A DNA stretch of 23,411 nt from UBA2979 sp963694535 (GCA_963694535.1 CAVODE010000024.1:1-23411); one strand, 5' to 3'. Positions 7,568 to 15,059 are shown, counted from the stretch's first letter. Translations and numbers: made by a program. The notes: generated by a model from the letters alone, not told the origin.

Positions 7568-8344
7568 ATGGTTAATTTTCCGTTATATGGGCGAGCAGAT
7601 TTACAAGTACATAGTTCATTTGGAGATGGTATGGATAGTGCGAAAACCATTTTTGACTCCACCGAACGATCAGGCTTTCTTAATGTCATAGCTATTACAG
7701 ATCATGACGACATCCGTGGAGCAGTTGAGGCCCGCGAGGTACACGCGAGGGGTAATTACTCGTTCGATTTTGTGACGGGAACAGAGATAACCACATTGTC
7801 GGGTCATATATTAGCTCTTTGGATTGATGAGCCAGTGCCTTCTTTTAAACCCTTACATAGAACTATCGAACTTGTGCATGAGTTAGGTGGAATTGTGATT
7901 ATTCCGCACCCATTTTCACATTTAACTCGATCGGTCGGTTATCGATCTCTTGATAAGTTGATGCGGCGAGCAGACGAGATTTACCGACCAGATGCGATCG
8001 AGGTTGGAAATCCGACATCAACTCATAGATTTTCTGGTTTTCATTCTGGACGGAGAGTGACAAGACTTAATCGTGAAAGATGGAATCTTGCCGAGACCGG
8101 TGGTTCGGACGCACATTTTAAAGAGGCTATTGGGAGCGGATACACATTGTTTTGTGGTCAGACCGATAACTCTTTGCGACGAGCAATAAGTAGTCATTCG
8201 ACGATTGGATTGATTGACACTGAATTTTCATTTTTAGAGATTGGATTGGGACGTCTAGTTGCACAGCAAGGTAGGGGCTTAACTGTCACACCAAAAAAAA
8301 TTGCCACAAATATAATCAGACGATTTCGTGGCAGCGAATTTTAA
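7568..8344 (+). CDS. PHP-domain metal-dependent phosphoesterase
   Basis: PHP-family hydrolase of 258 residues, with metal ligands in order: DLQVHSSFGDG (11-21), TDHDD (44-48), E73 in TGTEI, PHP (113-115) and GSDAH (179-183). In the usual first motif, HxH, the first histidine is replaced by Q13; the rest of the metal site looks intact. The family includes histidinol-phosphatase-like, 3',5'-nucleotide and sugar-phosphate phosphoesterases, so the substrate cannot be named from sequence. It lies between lipid acyltransferases and a PimA-like glycosyltransferase, so a phosphatidylinositol-phosphate or inositol-phosphate phosphatase role is an attractive inference. No export signal is visible. The last 40 residues are basic. 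Confidence 0.85.
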   Translation: MVNFPLYGRADLQVHSSFGDGMDSAKTIFDSTERSGFLNVIAITDHDDIRGAVEAREVHARGNYSFDFVTGTEITTLSGHILALWIDEPVPSFKPLHRTIELVHELGGIVIIPHPFSHLTRSVGYRSLDKLMRRADEIYRPDAIEVGNPTSTHRFSGFHSGRRVTRLNRERWNLAETGGSDAHFKEAIGSGYTLFCGQTDNSLRRAISSHSTIGLIDTEFSFLEIGLGRLVAQQGRGLTVTPKKIATNIIRRFRGSEF

Positions 8345-8363
8345 AATTTAAGGAGTATAGTTT

Positions 8364-9524
8364 TTGAAAATTGGCTATGTCTCACCTTATGATTGGTCCG
8401 TTCCGAGCGGCGTAAACAATCATATTTCTAAGCTTGCAAATATCATGCGCGATCTGGGTCACGAAGTAGATATAATTGCTCCTGCGAGTCACGAAAGCGC
8501 AGGCAAGACTGTTAATATTTTAGGCAAGCCCGTTTCACTTCCGGCTTCCGGTTCTCAGACTAGAATTGTTATTAATCCAAAACATATCACGTCTATTAAA
8601 GATATTCTTTTTTCAAGCCAGTTTGATTTAATACATTATCATGAGCCATTTATGCCTCTGTTATCGTTAATGACGTTGCATTATTCCAAGAAAATTATCC
8701 CTCATGTTGTTAATGTCGGTACGTTTCATGCTACTCGCGAGAAGGGGAGTTTGATGTATTCGCTGAGCAACAGATTTCTTGGAAAGTATATGAAAAGCCT
8801 GGATGGGAAGATAGCGGTATCGTCTTCCGCTAAAGATTATGTCGCCAAATATTTTCCTGATTCTTATGAAATAATTCCAAATGGTATTGACATCGACCGG
8901 TGGGATGACCCTTATATTCTTCCGATAGATTCTTTGAAGAGTGATGATCTAATTAATCTTCTTTACGTTGGGCGCGCCGAGAAACGCAAAGGTCTAGGAA
9001 TTTTGCTTCAGGCGTTCAGTGTTGTAAATCATGTCCGTCCGTCCGCCCGTTTAATTGTGGTAGGCCCTGATTCTTCAAGGCGAAGAAAATACCAAAAAAA
9101 AATCATGAATACTGAGTTACGAGAAAATATTGTTTGGGTGACGAATCCTACTAACGAGGAGCTACCGCGATATTATAAAAATGCTGATTTATTTGTTTCC
9201 CCTGCTACAGGTAATGAAAGTCAAGGATATGTCTTGATGGAAGCCATGTCTGCCCATCTACCTGTGATAGCCTCTGACATTGCAGGTTATTCATATGTAG
9301 TTCGCAATGAAAAAGAAGGAATCTTAGTCCCGGCCGAGAATGTAACCGCCTTATCAGCCGCGATGATTAGACTAATTGATGATCCGATGCTCAGAAGTCG
9401 TCTAGGTAAAAATGGCAGGATACGTGTGACTGAATTTGACTGGTCTCATATTTCGACTCGTATTGCGGATTACTATCAAAAGTTGCTGTTGAAGAAAGGT
9501 GAGGCCGAAATTAGCGGGGAATGA
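8364..9524 (+). CDS. pimA: PimA-like GT4 glycosyltransferase
   Basis: GT-B, GT4-family retaining glycosyltransferase closely resembling phosphatidylinositol alpha-mannosyltransferase PimA, which transfers mannose from GDP-mannose to phosphatidylinositol on the inner membrane face. Shared features are WSVPSGVNNH (11-20, PimA has VPGGVQSH), HEPFMPLLS (93-101), GTFHAT with H122, IPNGIDIDRW (171-180), GRAEKRKG with R204 and K209 for the donor phosphates, and the EX7E signature ESQGYVLME (E285, E293). The 386 residues match PimA length. The start is TTG, 8 nt after AGGAG, and 19 nt downstream of the PHP gene, so the two are probably co-transcribed. Its 3' end overlaps the convergent gene by 14 nt. 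GT4 membership is certain; mannose and phosphatidylinositol as substrates are inferred from resemblance and context. Confidence 0.85.
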   Translation: MKIGYVSPYDWSVPSGVNNHISKLANIMRDLGHEVDIIAPASHESAGKTVNILGKPVSLPASGSQTRIVINPKHITSIKDILFSSQFDLIHYHEPFMPLLSLMTLHYSKKIIPHVVNVGTFHATREKGSLMYSLSNRFLGKYMKSLDGKIAVSSSAKDYVAKYFPDSYEIIPNGIDIDRWDDPYILPIDSLKSDDLINLLYVGRAEKRKGLGILLQAFSVVNHVRPSARLIVVGPDSSRRRKYQKKIMNTELRENIVWVTNPTNEELPRYYKNADLFVSPATGNESQGYVLMEAMSAHLPVIASDIAGYSYVVRNEKEGILVPAENVTALSAAMIRLIDDPMLRSRLGKNGRIRVTEFDWSHISTRIADYYQKLLLKKGEAEISGE

Positions 9525-10398
9525 GCAAGCCACTACCTGTTTCTTTTAAGTCTGAATCAGACATACCTGAGAGGGGTAGTGATTGTTCACTAGCCAATTT
9601 CAACGCCTCGTCCTCGCTAACATAAGGTCCAGAAAAAGATTCTTCACGGACAACGATTTCATCTTCAGATTTAGCTATGTGTAATATTTGATGAAGTATT
9701 TCATGCAGCGCCCAAACACCAATAAATCGATGCCCGTTGAGGGTAACTACTGGGACTTGCTCTATGAGTCTATTTTTTGCCAGTATTGGGAACTCAGCGA
9801 TTTCAGTAATAGTTACCCTTACTGATTTTGTAGCTGCTGCCAAGACACCAAAAATTCCATAAAGTCGACTGGATATGTTGTCATAGGGTGTCACAAACAA
9901 TTCGACTTCAACTGGTGATCCGCTGTTCACGGCCGACTCAATTTTGGCTATAACCTGGTAAATCTCATCATCAAGGGGGAGACTTAGATAGGTGAGAGAA
10001 ACTATTACATCGATGAATGCAGGAAACAATGTTCCAGCTGGAATACCGACGAGTCGGATTGAGTGTCCGGCGGATCGCGCAACTATTGTCGGTGCTACAG
10101 TAACAAAATCTTGCTCGGCTCTTTTCGCGAAAGTGTCAATATCATATGGCGTGAAGGATATGGCCGGATGTAGCGAAGTAATTTGCCGGACAAGATTTGT
10201 CATTTCTGGACCATGTCGAGCGTCATCACGATCACTCCTATAAATTGAACTTACGGGGCGGGACCAGACGTCAAGCGAGAGTCTTCTCTGAATGTTTTGT
10301 TGCAAGGTTGAAGCAAGTTGTGCTTCTGCTTCTCTCGATAAGGGATTTCCCACGTTTTTAGTATTGTTAGTTGGTGTGGACGCCGTTTCTTTAGACAT
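9511..10398 (-). CDS. Cysteine-free protein disulfide oxidoreductase-like protein (two thioredoxin folds)
   Basis: Not a standard annotated enzyme. The plan matches the two-domain glutaredoxin-like protein disulfide oxidoreductases: domain one has VAPTIVARS (cis-proline loop, about 101-109) followed by RLVGIPAGTLFPAFI (115-129), the family's GIPAG-EF signature. Domain two begins VELFVTPYDNISSRL (165-179), where active members have TPTCPYC, and has its cis-proline at QVPVV (214-218). Both CXXC sites are absent and the 295-residue protein contains no cysteine, so it cannot do thiol-disulfide exchange. Extra low-complexity N- and C-terminal tails flank the core. It is last in a prfB / peptidase-like / phosphatidyltransferase run, with GAGGG before its ATG. 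A scaffold or binding role is possible; the function is unknown. Confidence 0.72.
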   Translation of the reverse strand: MSKETASTPTNNTKNVGNPLSREAEAQLASTLQQNIQRRLSLDVWSRPVSSIYRSDRDDARHGPEMTNLVRQITSLHPAISFTPYDIDTFAKRAEQDFVTVAPTIVARSAGHSIRLVGIPAGTLFPAFIDVIVSLTYLSLPLDDEIYQVIAKIESAVNSGSPVEVELFVTPYDNISSRLYGIFGVLAAATKSVRVTITEIAEFPILAKNRLIEQVPVVTLNGHRFIGVWALHEILHQILHIAKSEDEIVVREESFSGPYVSEDEALKLASEQSLPLSGMSDSDLKETGSGLLIPR

Positions 10399-10420
10399 AG
10401 ATATAACCCTCGGAATTTAT

Positions 10421-11032
10421 TTAATTTACCAGTTTTAATTTTTTGTCGGCTAGGTTCCATCTTTGTAGTGCAGTGAGGAAAGTAAGTATTGTTATAAGAA
10501 TCAATCCCGGCGCTACGACGTTGAAAAGAAGCAGTGCACTAATGACAATTACCCGCTCAGGTCTTGTGAACCATCCGTCACTTAATTTTAAGCCAAGTCC
10601 TTCTGCTCGCGCTCGAATGTAGGATACAAGGAGAGATCCCACCACGGATCCAAACGAGAACAGAACTATGCTTTTATCTTCAATTGACCAGCCGTAGTAA
10701 AGAATACCAGCCATAATCAGAGCCTCTGATATTCTGTCAGCAACCGAGTCCAGCAGTGCTCCTCTATCAGAACTCGAGTTACTTTTTCTCGCCAAAGCCC
10801 CATCAAATAAGTCCAAAAGCGAGGCAAGTAAGAATATTATCCCACCTGCAAGAAGGTTACCTTGTGAGACAAGAATCATTGCTGGAATACATCCGATCAA
10901 TCCAGCGACGGTAATCATTGCTGGTTTGATATGTAGCGCAATTAACACGTCAATCAGAGGTGTAATAACTTTGCCGAGCGCGGCGCGACCAGTATCTCTA
11001 ATATTACTGGCAATAGAATTAGATTTATCCAT
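10421..11032 (-). CDS. pgsA: CDP-alcohol phosphatidyltransferase, probable phosphatidylinositol phosphate synthase
   Basis: Integral membrane enzyme that joins CDP-diacylglycerol to an alcohol. The full signature D(x)2DG(x)2AR(x)8G(x)3D(x)3D is present: D74, D77, G78, A81-R82, G91, D95 and D99 inside DLFDGALARK and GALLDSVADR. Hydrophobic helices before and after it fit the six-helix family plan; length 203. The N-terminal part (KVITPLIDVLIALHIKPAMI) resembles mycobacterial PgsA1, now known as phosphatidylinositol phosphate synthase, which uses inositol phosphate. The nearby ino1 and PimA-like genes support that over phosphatidylglycerophosphate synthesis, but the family is hard to subdivide by eye. 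It starts 6 nt after the stop of the upstream peptidase-like gene. Confidence 0.85.
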   Translation of the reverse strand: MDKSNSIASNIRDTGRAALGKVITPLIDVLIALHIKPAMITVAGLIGCIPAMILVSQGNLLAGGIIFLLASLLDLFDGALARKSNSSSDRGALLDSVADRISEALIMAGILYYGWSIEDKSIVLFSFGSVVGSLLVSYIRARAEGLGLKLSDGWFTRPERVIVISALLLFNVVAPGLILITILTFLTALQRWNLADKKLKLVN

Positions 11033-11038
11033 TTTAGT

Positions 11039-12430
11039 TCACCGTTTCACTAGTCTGAAGGAAATAAATCCAAACATTACAGTTAGAACGACGGTTATCG
11101 ATCCCACTATTAGAGCGCTTCGGTTATTTCTATTTCCTGAATCCATGCTATCTGGGGAGCTACTGGAAACTGATATCAATGAATTTTCTTTGTTGGATTT
11201 ACTATCACTTGTAATTTTTGTTCCGGTGGCAATTGTGTATGGCACCTGGGTCACCGCTGTTTTGGGGGCAGCTTGAATTTCTGACTTTTGAAATTCGATT
11301 GACTCGAGCCCCTCGTACTCTCGGTACTGGTTGTAGAAATCATCTAGGTCAATTCCAAAGACAGCTTGAAATGCACCATCCGGTGTAGAGCCAGATTTGA
11401 TTACACTAAACAGTTCTGAAAATGCTTGTTCACCCCAAGTGTTGATTATGAAAACAACCATTGCGTGTGACTGTCCATAAAATGCGTCGACGGTTTCACT
11501 TGTGTTTGGTGCACCAACTCCCTCTGTTTTAGGCCGGAAGAGATTGTTTTGTCGTATAGCCTGTTTCAGGGCGAATTCTCTTCCAGTTGTCGTTTTTTGA
11601 GCATATACGGCTGTACCTTCGTCTAACCACGCCGGGATTTTACCGATTGATCCGTCTCCCGCGACGTGTGTAACTATATGAGCTATTTCATGTCGAGTAG
11701 TATCTGCATAACCGCCACGTGTTTCGTATATGTGGACTAGATCTGTGGCCACTCGCGTTCCTAACGTTGACACGGCTGCGTCAAAAGTCGATCCTCGCGA
11801 TCTTTGAGCAGCTTCACCATTTTTCTCTGTATCCCATATGACTACTTTGACCTTATAAGGCACAGTTACCTGCAGGAGATCAGTAACACTCTCTAGGGCA
11901 TCCTTGGTGGCTCCAATTCCCGTTACCCCACGTTGATCGTCGCCATAGTAGAACACTTCAATGTTGTCTGATTCTTTTTTTTTCCAATCAAAACGGCCAT
12001 CTAAGAATACATATGTCTGTTTTTCCGTCGTGAGCAGAGTGCCGGTGTTACTTTCTATTGTCCAGGAATATGTGAGAGTGACTCCAATTGGGATATACCG
12101 AGAGCTGTCGTTAGTTGATAGGTCTGTGCTAAAAACCTGATAGCCCGATTTTCCTTGAGCATCTATATTCTGCGTGCCGCCCACATTTGTTTCAGGTGAT
12201 TCGACAATGTAATTTAACTTAATTTCTTTGATAGATGATTGTGAATCAAAGGTGATTTGGAACACAATTTTTTTGGGATCTATCCCTGTGGCTTTCGACT
12301 CAATAATTTGTATATCGCCGCTGCTCTGGGCATAAGCCATGCTTGATGGCCTTTCTGAGACGAGTAAAACAGCGAGAATTGATAGTAGTAGGACTGAGGC
12401 TATAGTTTTATTCATTTTTAAATTAACCAA
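11039..12430 (-). CDS. Exported, membrane-anchored peptidase MA-like metalloprotein
   Basis: A 463-residue protein with an N-terminal signal peptide (KMNKTIASVLLLSILAVLLV, then AYAQ as likely cleavage region near residue 35), a large extracytoplasmic part and one C-terminal membrane segment (about 440-459) ending in RLVKR, so the bulk faces outward. The zinc motif HEIAH is at 247-251, with a third ligand in PAWLDEGTAVYAQ (E271), the gluzincin pattern of the peptidase MA family. Domain one (about 40-145) looks like an immunoglobulin-like beta region. The TTG start at 12430 follows GGGG by 8 nt and overlaps the prfB stop; ATG at 12415 is an equally possible start that keeps the signal peptide. 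The substrate is unknown. The zinc site looks intact. Confidence 0.82.
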   Translation of the reverse strand: MVNLKMNKTIASVLLLSILAVLLVSERPSSMAYAQSSGDIQIIESKATGIDPKKIVFQITFDSQSSIKEIKLNYIVESPETNVGGTQNIDAQGKSGYQVFSTDLSTNDSSRYIPIGVTLTYSWTIESNTGTLLTTEKQTYVFLDGRFDWKKKESDNIEVFYYGDDQRGVTGIGATKDALESVTDLLQVTVPYKVKVVIWDTEKNGEAAQRSRGSTFDAAVSTLGTRVATDLVHIYETRGGYADTTRHEIAHIVTHVAGDGSIGKIPAWLDEGTAVYAQKTTTGREFALKQAIRQNNLFRPKTEGVGAPNTSETVDAFYGQSHAMVVFIINTWGEQAFSELFSVIKSGSTPDGAFQAVFGIDLDDFYNQYREYEGLESIEFQKSEIQAAPKTAVTQVPYTIATGTKITSDSKSNKENSLISVSSSSPDSMDSGNRNNRSALIVGSITVVLTVMFGFISFRLVKR

Positions 12431-13533
12431 CTAATTTCCCCACTTTCTCGTCAAGGTATGAATTGATTAGCGGCATAAGATCACCATCGAGAATATCATC
12501 GACGTTAGATGTTTCGTAATTCGTACGGAGGTCTTTGACCATTCGATATGGGTGCAAGACGTAGGATCTGATTTGGTTTCCCCAGCCAGCTTCAATGTGC
12601 TCACCTCGTAATTTAGCTTCTTCTTCCTCGCGACGTTTAATTTCTAAGTCGAGAAGTCGTGACTCCAAAACGAGCATCGCTTGTTCTTTGTTTCGGCCTT
12701 GCGAACGCTCGTTTTGGCACGTGACGACTATTCCAGTTGGCTCATGCACTATTCGGACCGCAGTATCATTCTTTTGAACGTTTTGCCCTCCATTACCTGA
12801 GGCTTTAAAAGTGTCTATGCGAAGGTCGTCGGTCTTTATATCTACTACTAATTCACCATGTTGCGCTTCGGGTACTATTTCAACCAGCGCGAATGAGGTA
12901 TGGCGGGCCTTAGCTGAGTCAAACGGAGATATGCGAACCAGCCGATGCACACCTTTTTCAGATTGCAGTAATCCATAGGCAAAGTCTCCACTAATTTTTA
13001 TATCAGCTGACTTGATACCTGCTTCATCTCCGTTGGTAATAGAAATTATTTCTGTCTCCATTTTTTGCGCATTAGCCCAACGCATGTACATCCGTAGCAG
13101 GAGTTCAGCCCAGTCCTGGGCGTCCGTCCCACCACTGCCTGCATAGACCGAAATGACAGCTGGACGCGTGTCATAAGGCCCTCCTAATTTCAGTCGTAGT
13201 TCAAGAGTTTTGAACTCAGCTTCAATTTGATCGAGCGCGGCAATTATTTCAGATTCAAATTCCTCAGTAGAGTCATCAATGAAAAGTTCAATTAATTCCT
13301 GATTTTCAACTAGGGATGCTTTTAAGGATTGCCAAGTACTAATTTCGCGCTCTATTCGCGCGACGTCACGCATTATTGTTTTTGCTGTATTTTGGTCAGC
13401 CCAAAAGTCAGGGTTTTGCGTTTTTTCACGGAGAGCGTCTAGGGTTACTTGTTGCTTTGGGAGGTCAAAGTCGCACCTGTACGTCATGAACACGTGCTGA
13501 AAGCTCTTTGCAGCGTTGGATTAGATAACTCAT
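12423..13533 (-). CDS. prfB: Peptide chain release factor 2, with programmed +1 frameshift
   Basis: Terminates translation at UGA and UAA. The reading frame is split. ATG at 13533 opens 22 codons ending CTT then an in-frame UGA at 13467-13465; a +1 slip on CTT TGA C (13470-13464) continues at GAC to the stop at 12423, giving 369 residues (E. coli RF2 has 365). The leader product ends DVQVRL and resumes DLPKQQV, aligning with the ...RGYLDYDAKKE of E. coli. The stop-recognition motif SPF (in RISPFDSAKARH) marks it as RF2, and GGQ (SGNGGQNVQ) is the catalytic motif. A start at the internal ATG 13493 would lose the N-terminus and the regulation. It heads the minus-strand run; a perfect TATAAT lies 8 nt before the start and no ribosome-binding site is seen. 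Confidence 0.95.
13464..13478 (-). promoter_or_regulatory. prfB: Programmed +1 frameshift site of prfB
   Basis: The mRNA reads AGGUG CGA CUU UGA C. The Shine-Dalgarno-like AGGUG (13478-13474) is three bases before CUU, the same spacing as AGGGGG UAU CUU UGA C in E. coli prfB, and the UGA is followed by C, the poor-termination context. When RF2 is scarce, ribosomes pause at UGA and slip +1, so RF2 limits its own synthesis. Confidence 0.93.
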
Positions 13534-13541
13534 ATATGCAT

Positions 13542-13547
13542 ATTATA
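13542..13547 (-). promoter_or_regulatory. Putative -10 box of prfB (leaderless type)
   Basis: A perfect TATAAT on the minus strand ends 8 nt before the prfB ATG. There is no Shine-Dalgarno sequence in the 8-nt gap. The gap to folD is short (91 nt), so the two genes share a divergent promoter region. Confidence 0.45.
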
Positions 13548-13612
13548 GGATATTTGGTTGAGTGCTTACTAGGTATTAGTGGAGAGAGTCTTATTCATAG
13601 TAAGCGAGGCTG

Positions 13613-13618
13613 TAAGCT
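13613..13618 (+). promoter_or_regulatory. Possible -10 box of folD (leaderless type)
   Basis: TAAGCT fits the minimal TANNNT pattern and ends 6 nt before the ATG at 13625, in the divergent gap shared with prfB. No ribosome-binding site is visible. The match is weak. Confidence 0.25.
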
Positions 13619-13624
13619 AGTGTG

Positions 13625-14512
13625 ATGGGTGCAAAAATTATTGACGGACGAGCTATTGCGAACGATGTCCTCGACGAGCTTCGAGTGAGGGTTATTCAAC
13701 GTAAGGATAGGGGCCACAGCACTCCGAAACTTGTGGCGGTAGTAGTTGGAGAGGATCCAGCCTCTCAGACATATGTAACTAATAAATCTCAGGTTGCTAG
13801 CGACATAGGGATGGACTCCGATGTCATTATGGTTCCTGAATCTACTGATGATTCAAAGTTGTCGGCTATTCTGGACGACTTAAATGCTCGATCGGATGTG
13901 CATGGTATTATCTTGCAGCTACCTATTCCGGCTCATTTAGATGAAGTTAAGGCAATTTCGAGAATATGTTTAGAGAAGGATGTTGACGGTTTGACTGATG
14001 CAAGCTTAGGTAGATTGAGTAGGGGAAATCCTGTTCATTCTCCCGCTACACCAGCCGGGATAATCGAAATTATCAGACGCTCAAATATTGCAACAGAGGG
14101 ATCTCATGCGGTAATAGTCGGGCGTTCCATGTTAGTAGGCCGACCATTGTCGATTATGCTTTCGCAGCGTGGGTCTGGTCTGAATGCAATTGTCACCTTA
14201 GTGCATACAGGTGCACATTCACTCGCTAGATTCACAAGATCTGCCGATATCCTCATTGTCGCGACTGGACAGGCCAATACAATTACTGCGGATTTAGTGA
14301 GCTCAGGGACAACGGTTATTGACGTGGGTACTAATTGGATTTCTGACAGGACACGAAAGAGTGGTCGCCGTTTGGTCGGCGACGTCGATTTTAAAGAAGT
14401 GAAGGAAGTGGCAAAAGCAGTTACTCCTGTTCCTGGTGGAGTGGGCCCAATGACTGTAGCGATGCTGTTATCAAACACGCTCTCAGCCGCGGAAATATTG
14501 GACGAAAGATGA
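13625..14512 (+). CDS. folD: Bifunctional methylenetetrahydrofolate dehydrogenase/cyclohydrolase FolD
   Basis: Interconverts 5,10-methylene-, 5,10-methenyl- and 10-formyl-tetrahydrofolate, supplying formyl groups for purines and fMet. Motifs: SQTYVTNKSQ with the catalytic Y50 and K54, LQLPIPAHLDEVKAI and KDVDGLTDASLGRL in the folate site, GRSMLVGRPLS in the NADP loop, and the C-terminal TPVPGGVGPMTVAMLLSNT. Length 295 is normal. GTG at 13622 is an alternative start one codon earlier; I prefer ATG at 13625. It is divergent from prfB, and its TGA overlaps the acpS ATG (ATGA), so translation is likely coupled. Confidence 0.97.
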   Translation: MGAKIIDGRAIANDVLDELRVRVIQRKDRGHSTPKLVAVVVGEDPASQTYVTNKSQVASDIGMDSDVIMVPESTDDSKLSAILDDLNARSDVHGIILQLPIPAHLDEVKAISRICLEKDVDGLTDASLGRLSRGNPVHSPATPAGIIEIIRRSNIATEGSHAVIVGRSMLVGRPLSIMLSQRGSGLNAIVTLVHTGAHSLARFTRSADILIVATGQANTITADLVSSGTTVIDVGTNWISDRTRKSGRRLVGDVDFKEVKEVAKAVTPVPGGVGPMTVAMLLSNTLSAAEILDER

Positions 14513-15027
14513 TGTTAGAAACTTCAGAAAATGGTTCTCACGCAGTCGGAGTAGACATGATCGAGACTGACCGGATTGGTCGAGTCCTACGTCGCCACCC
14601 GGAGAGATTTTTGAAACGTGTTTACACAGAAGCAGAGGTGGCTTTTTGCAGGGGAAGAGTAGCTGAATTAGCGGCCAGATTCGCGGCAAAAGAAGCTCTT
14701 ATGAAAGCCTTGGGCACTGGGGCACGGTCGGTGGGATGGCGTGAAATTGAAGTACTTCCCGACCAGCGTGGTAAGCCGCTGGTATATCTTTACGGTGGCG
14801 CAAGAACTAGAGCTAACACGATTGGCTTGACGTCTATCGACATCTCTCTAACTCATTTGATGTCTTTTGCTATAGCTGTTGTTGTGAGTTTTCAGACGAA
14901 ACCTGAACAGCTTCATGGGGATGCTCGTGAGAAGTTATTGAAAAGGCTTAGGGACCGAGGATTGCTTTCCATGACCGAGGGAGCTCCTCCAGAGGATGTT
15001 GGAAAAGATGGTTTGGGTCGTTTTTAG
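14509..15027 (+). CDS. acpS: Holo-acyl-carrier-protein synthase AcpS with C-terminal extension
   Basis: Transfers 4'-phosphopantetheine from CoA to acyl carrier protein. Metal-binding D16 (AVGVDMIETDRI) and E62 (RFAAKEALMKAL) are the two signature motifs, followed by GWREIEVLPDQRGKPLVYL and DISLTHLMSFAIAVVV, which ends the normal fold near residue 127. The protein continues for about 45 further residues (charged, helical-looking KLLKRLRDRG, then a glycine/proline-rich end), whereas the family is usually about 120-130 long. The ATG overlaps the folD stop; a second ATG at 14512 is an alternative. It lies ahead of fabD and fabF, the users of holo-ACP. Confidence 0.93.
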   Translation: MMLETSENGSHAVGVDMIETDRIGRVLRRHPERFLKRVYTEAEVAFCRGRVAELAARFAAKEALMKALGTGARSVGWREIEVLPDQRGKPLVYLYGGARTRANTIGLTSIDISLTHLMSFAIAVVVSFQTKPEQLHGDAREKLLKRLRDRGLLSMTEGAPPEDVGKDGLGRF

Positions 15028-15059
15028 TTAAAGTAATGTGATATTTAGAAAGGGAAATT

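Noticed and set aside
10926..11276. 116-codon plus-strand open frame with a hydrophobic end
   Set aside because: It is antisense to the phosphatidyltransferase start and the peptidase membrane anchor; the hydrophobic run mirrors those segments.
13422..13493. Internal ATG (13493) as the prfB start
   Set aside because: It omits the RF2 N-terminus and places the frameshift signal inside codons read straight through; the 13533 leader fits homology and spacing.
14104..14478. 124-codon open frame antisense to folD
   Set aside because: It lies wholly within the conserved C-terminal half of FolD, resembles no family and has no ribosome-binding site.
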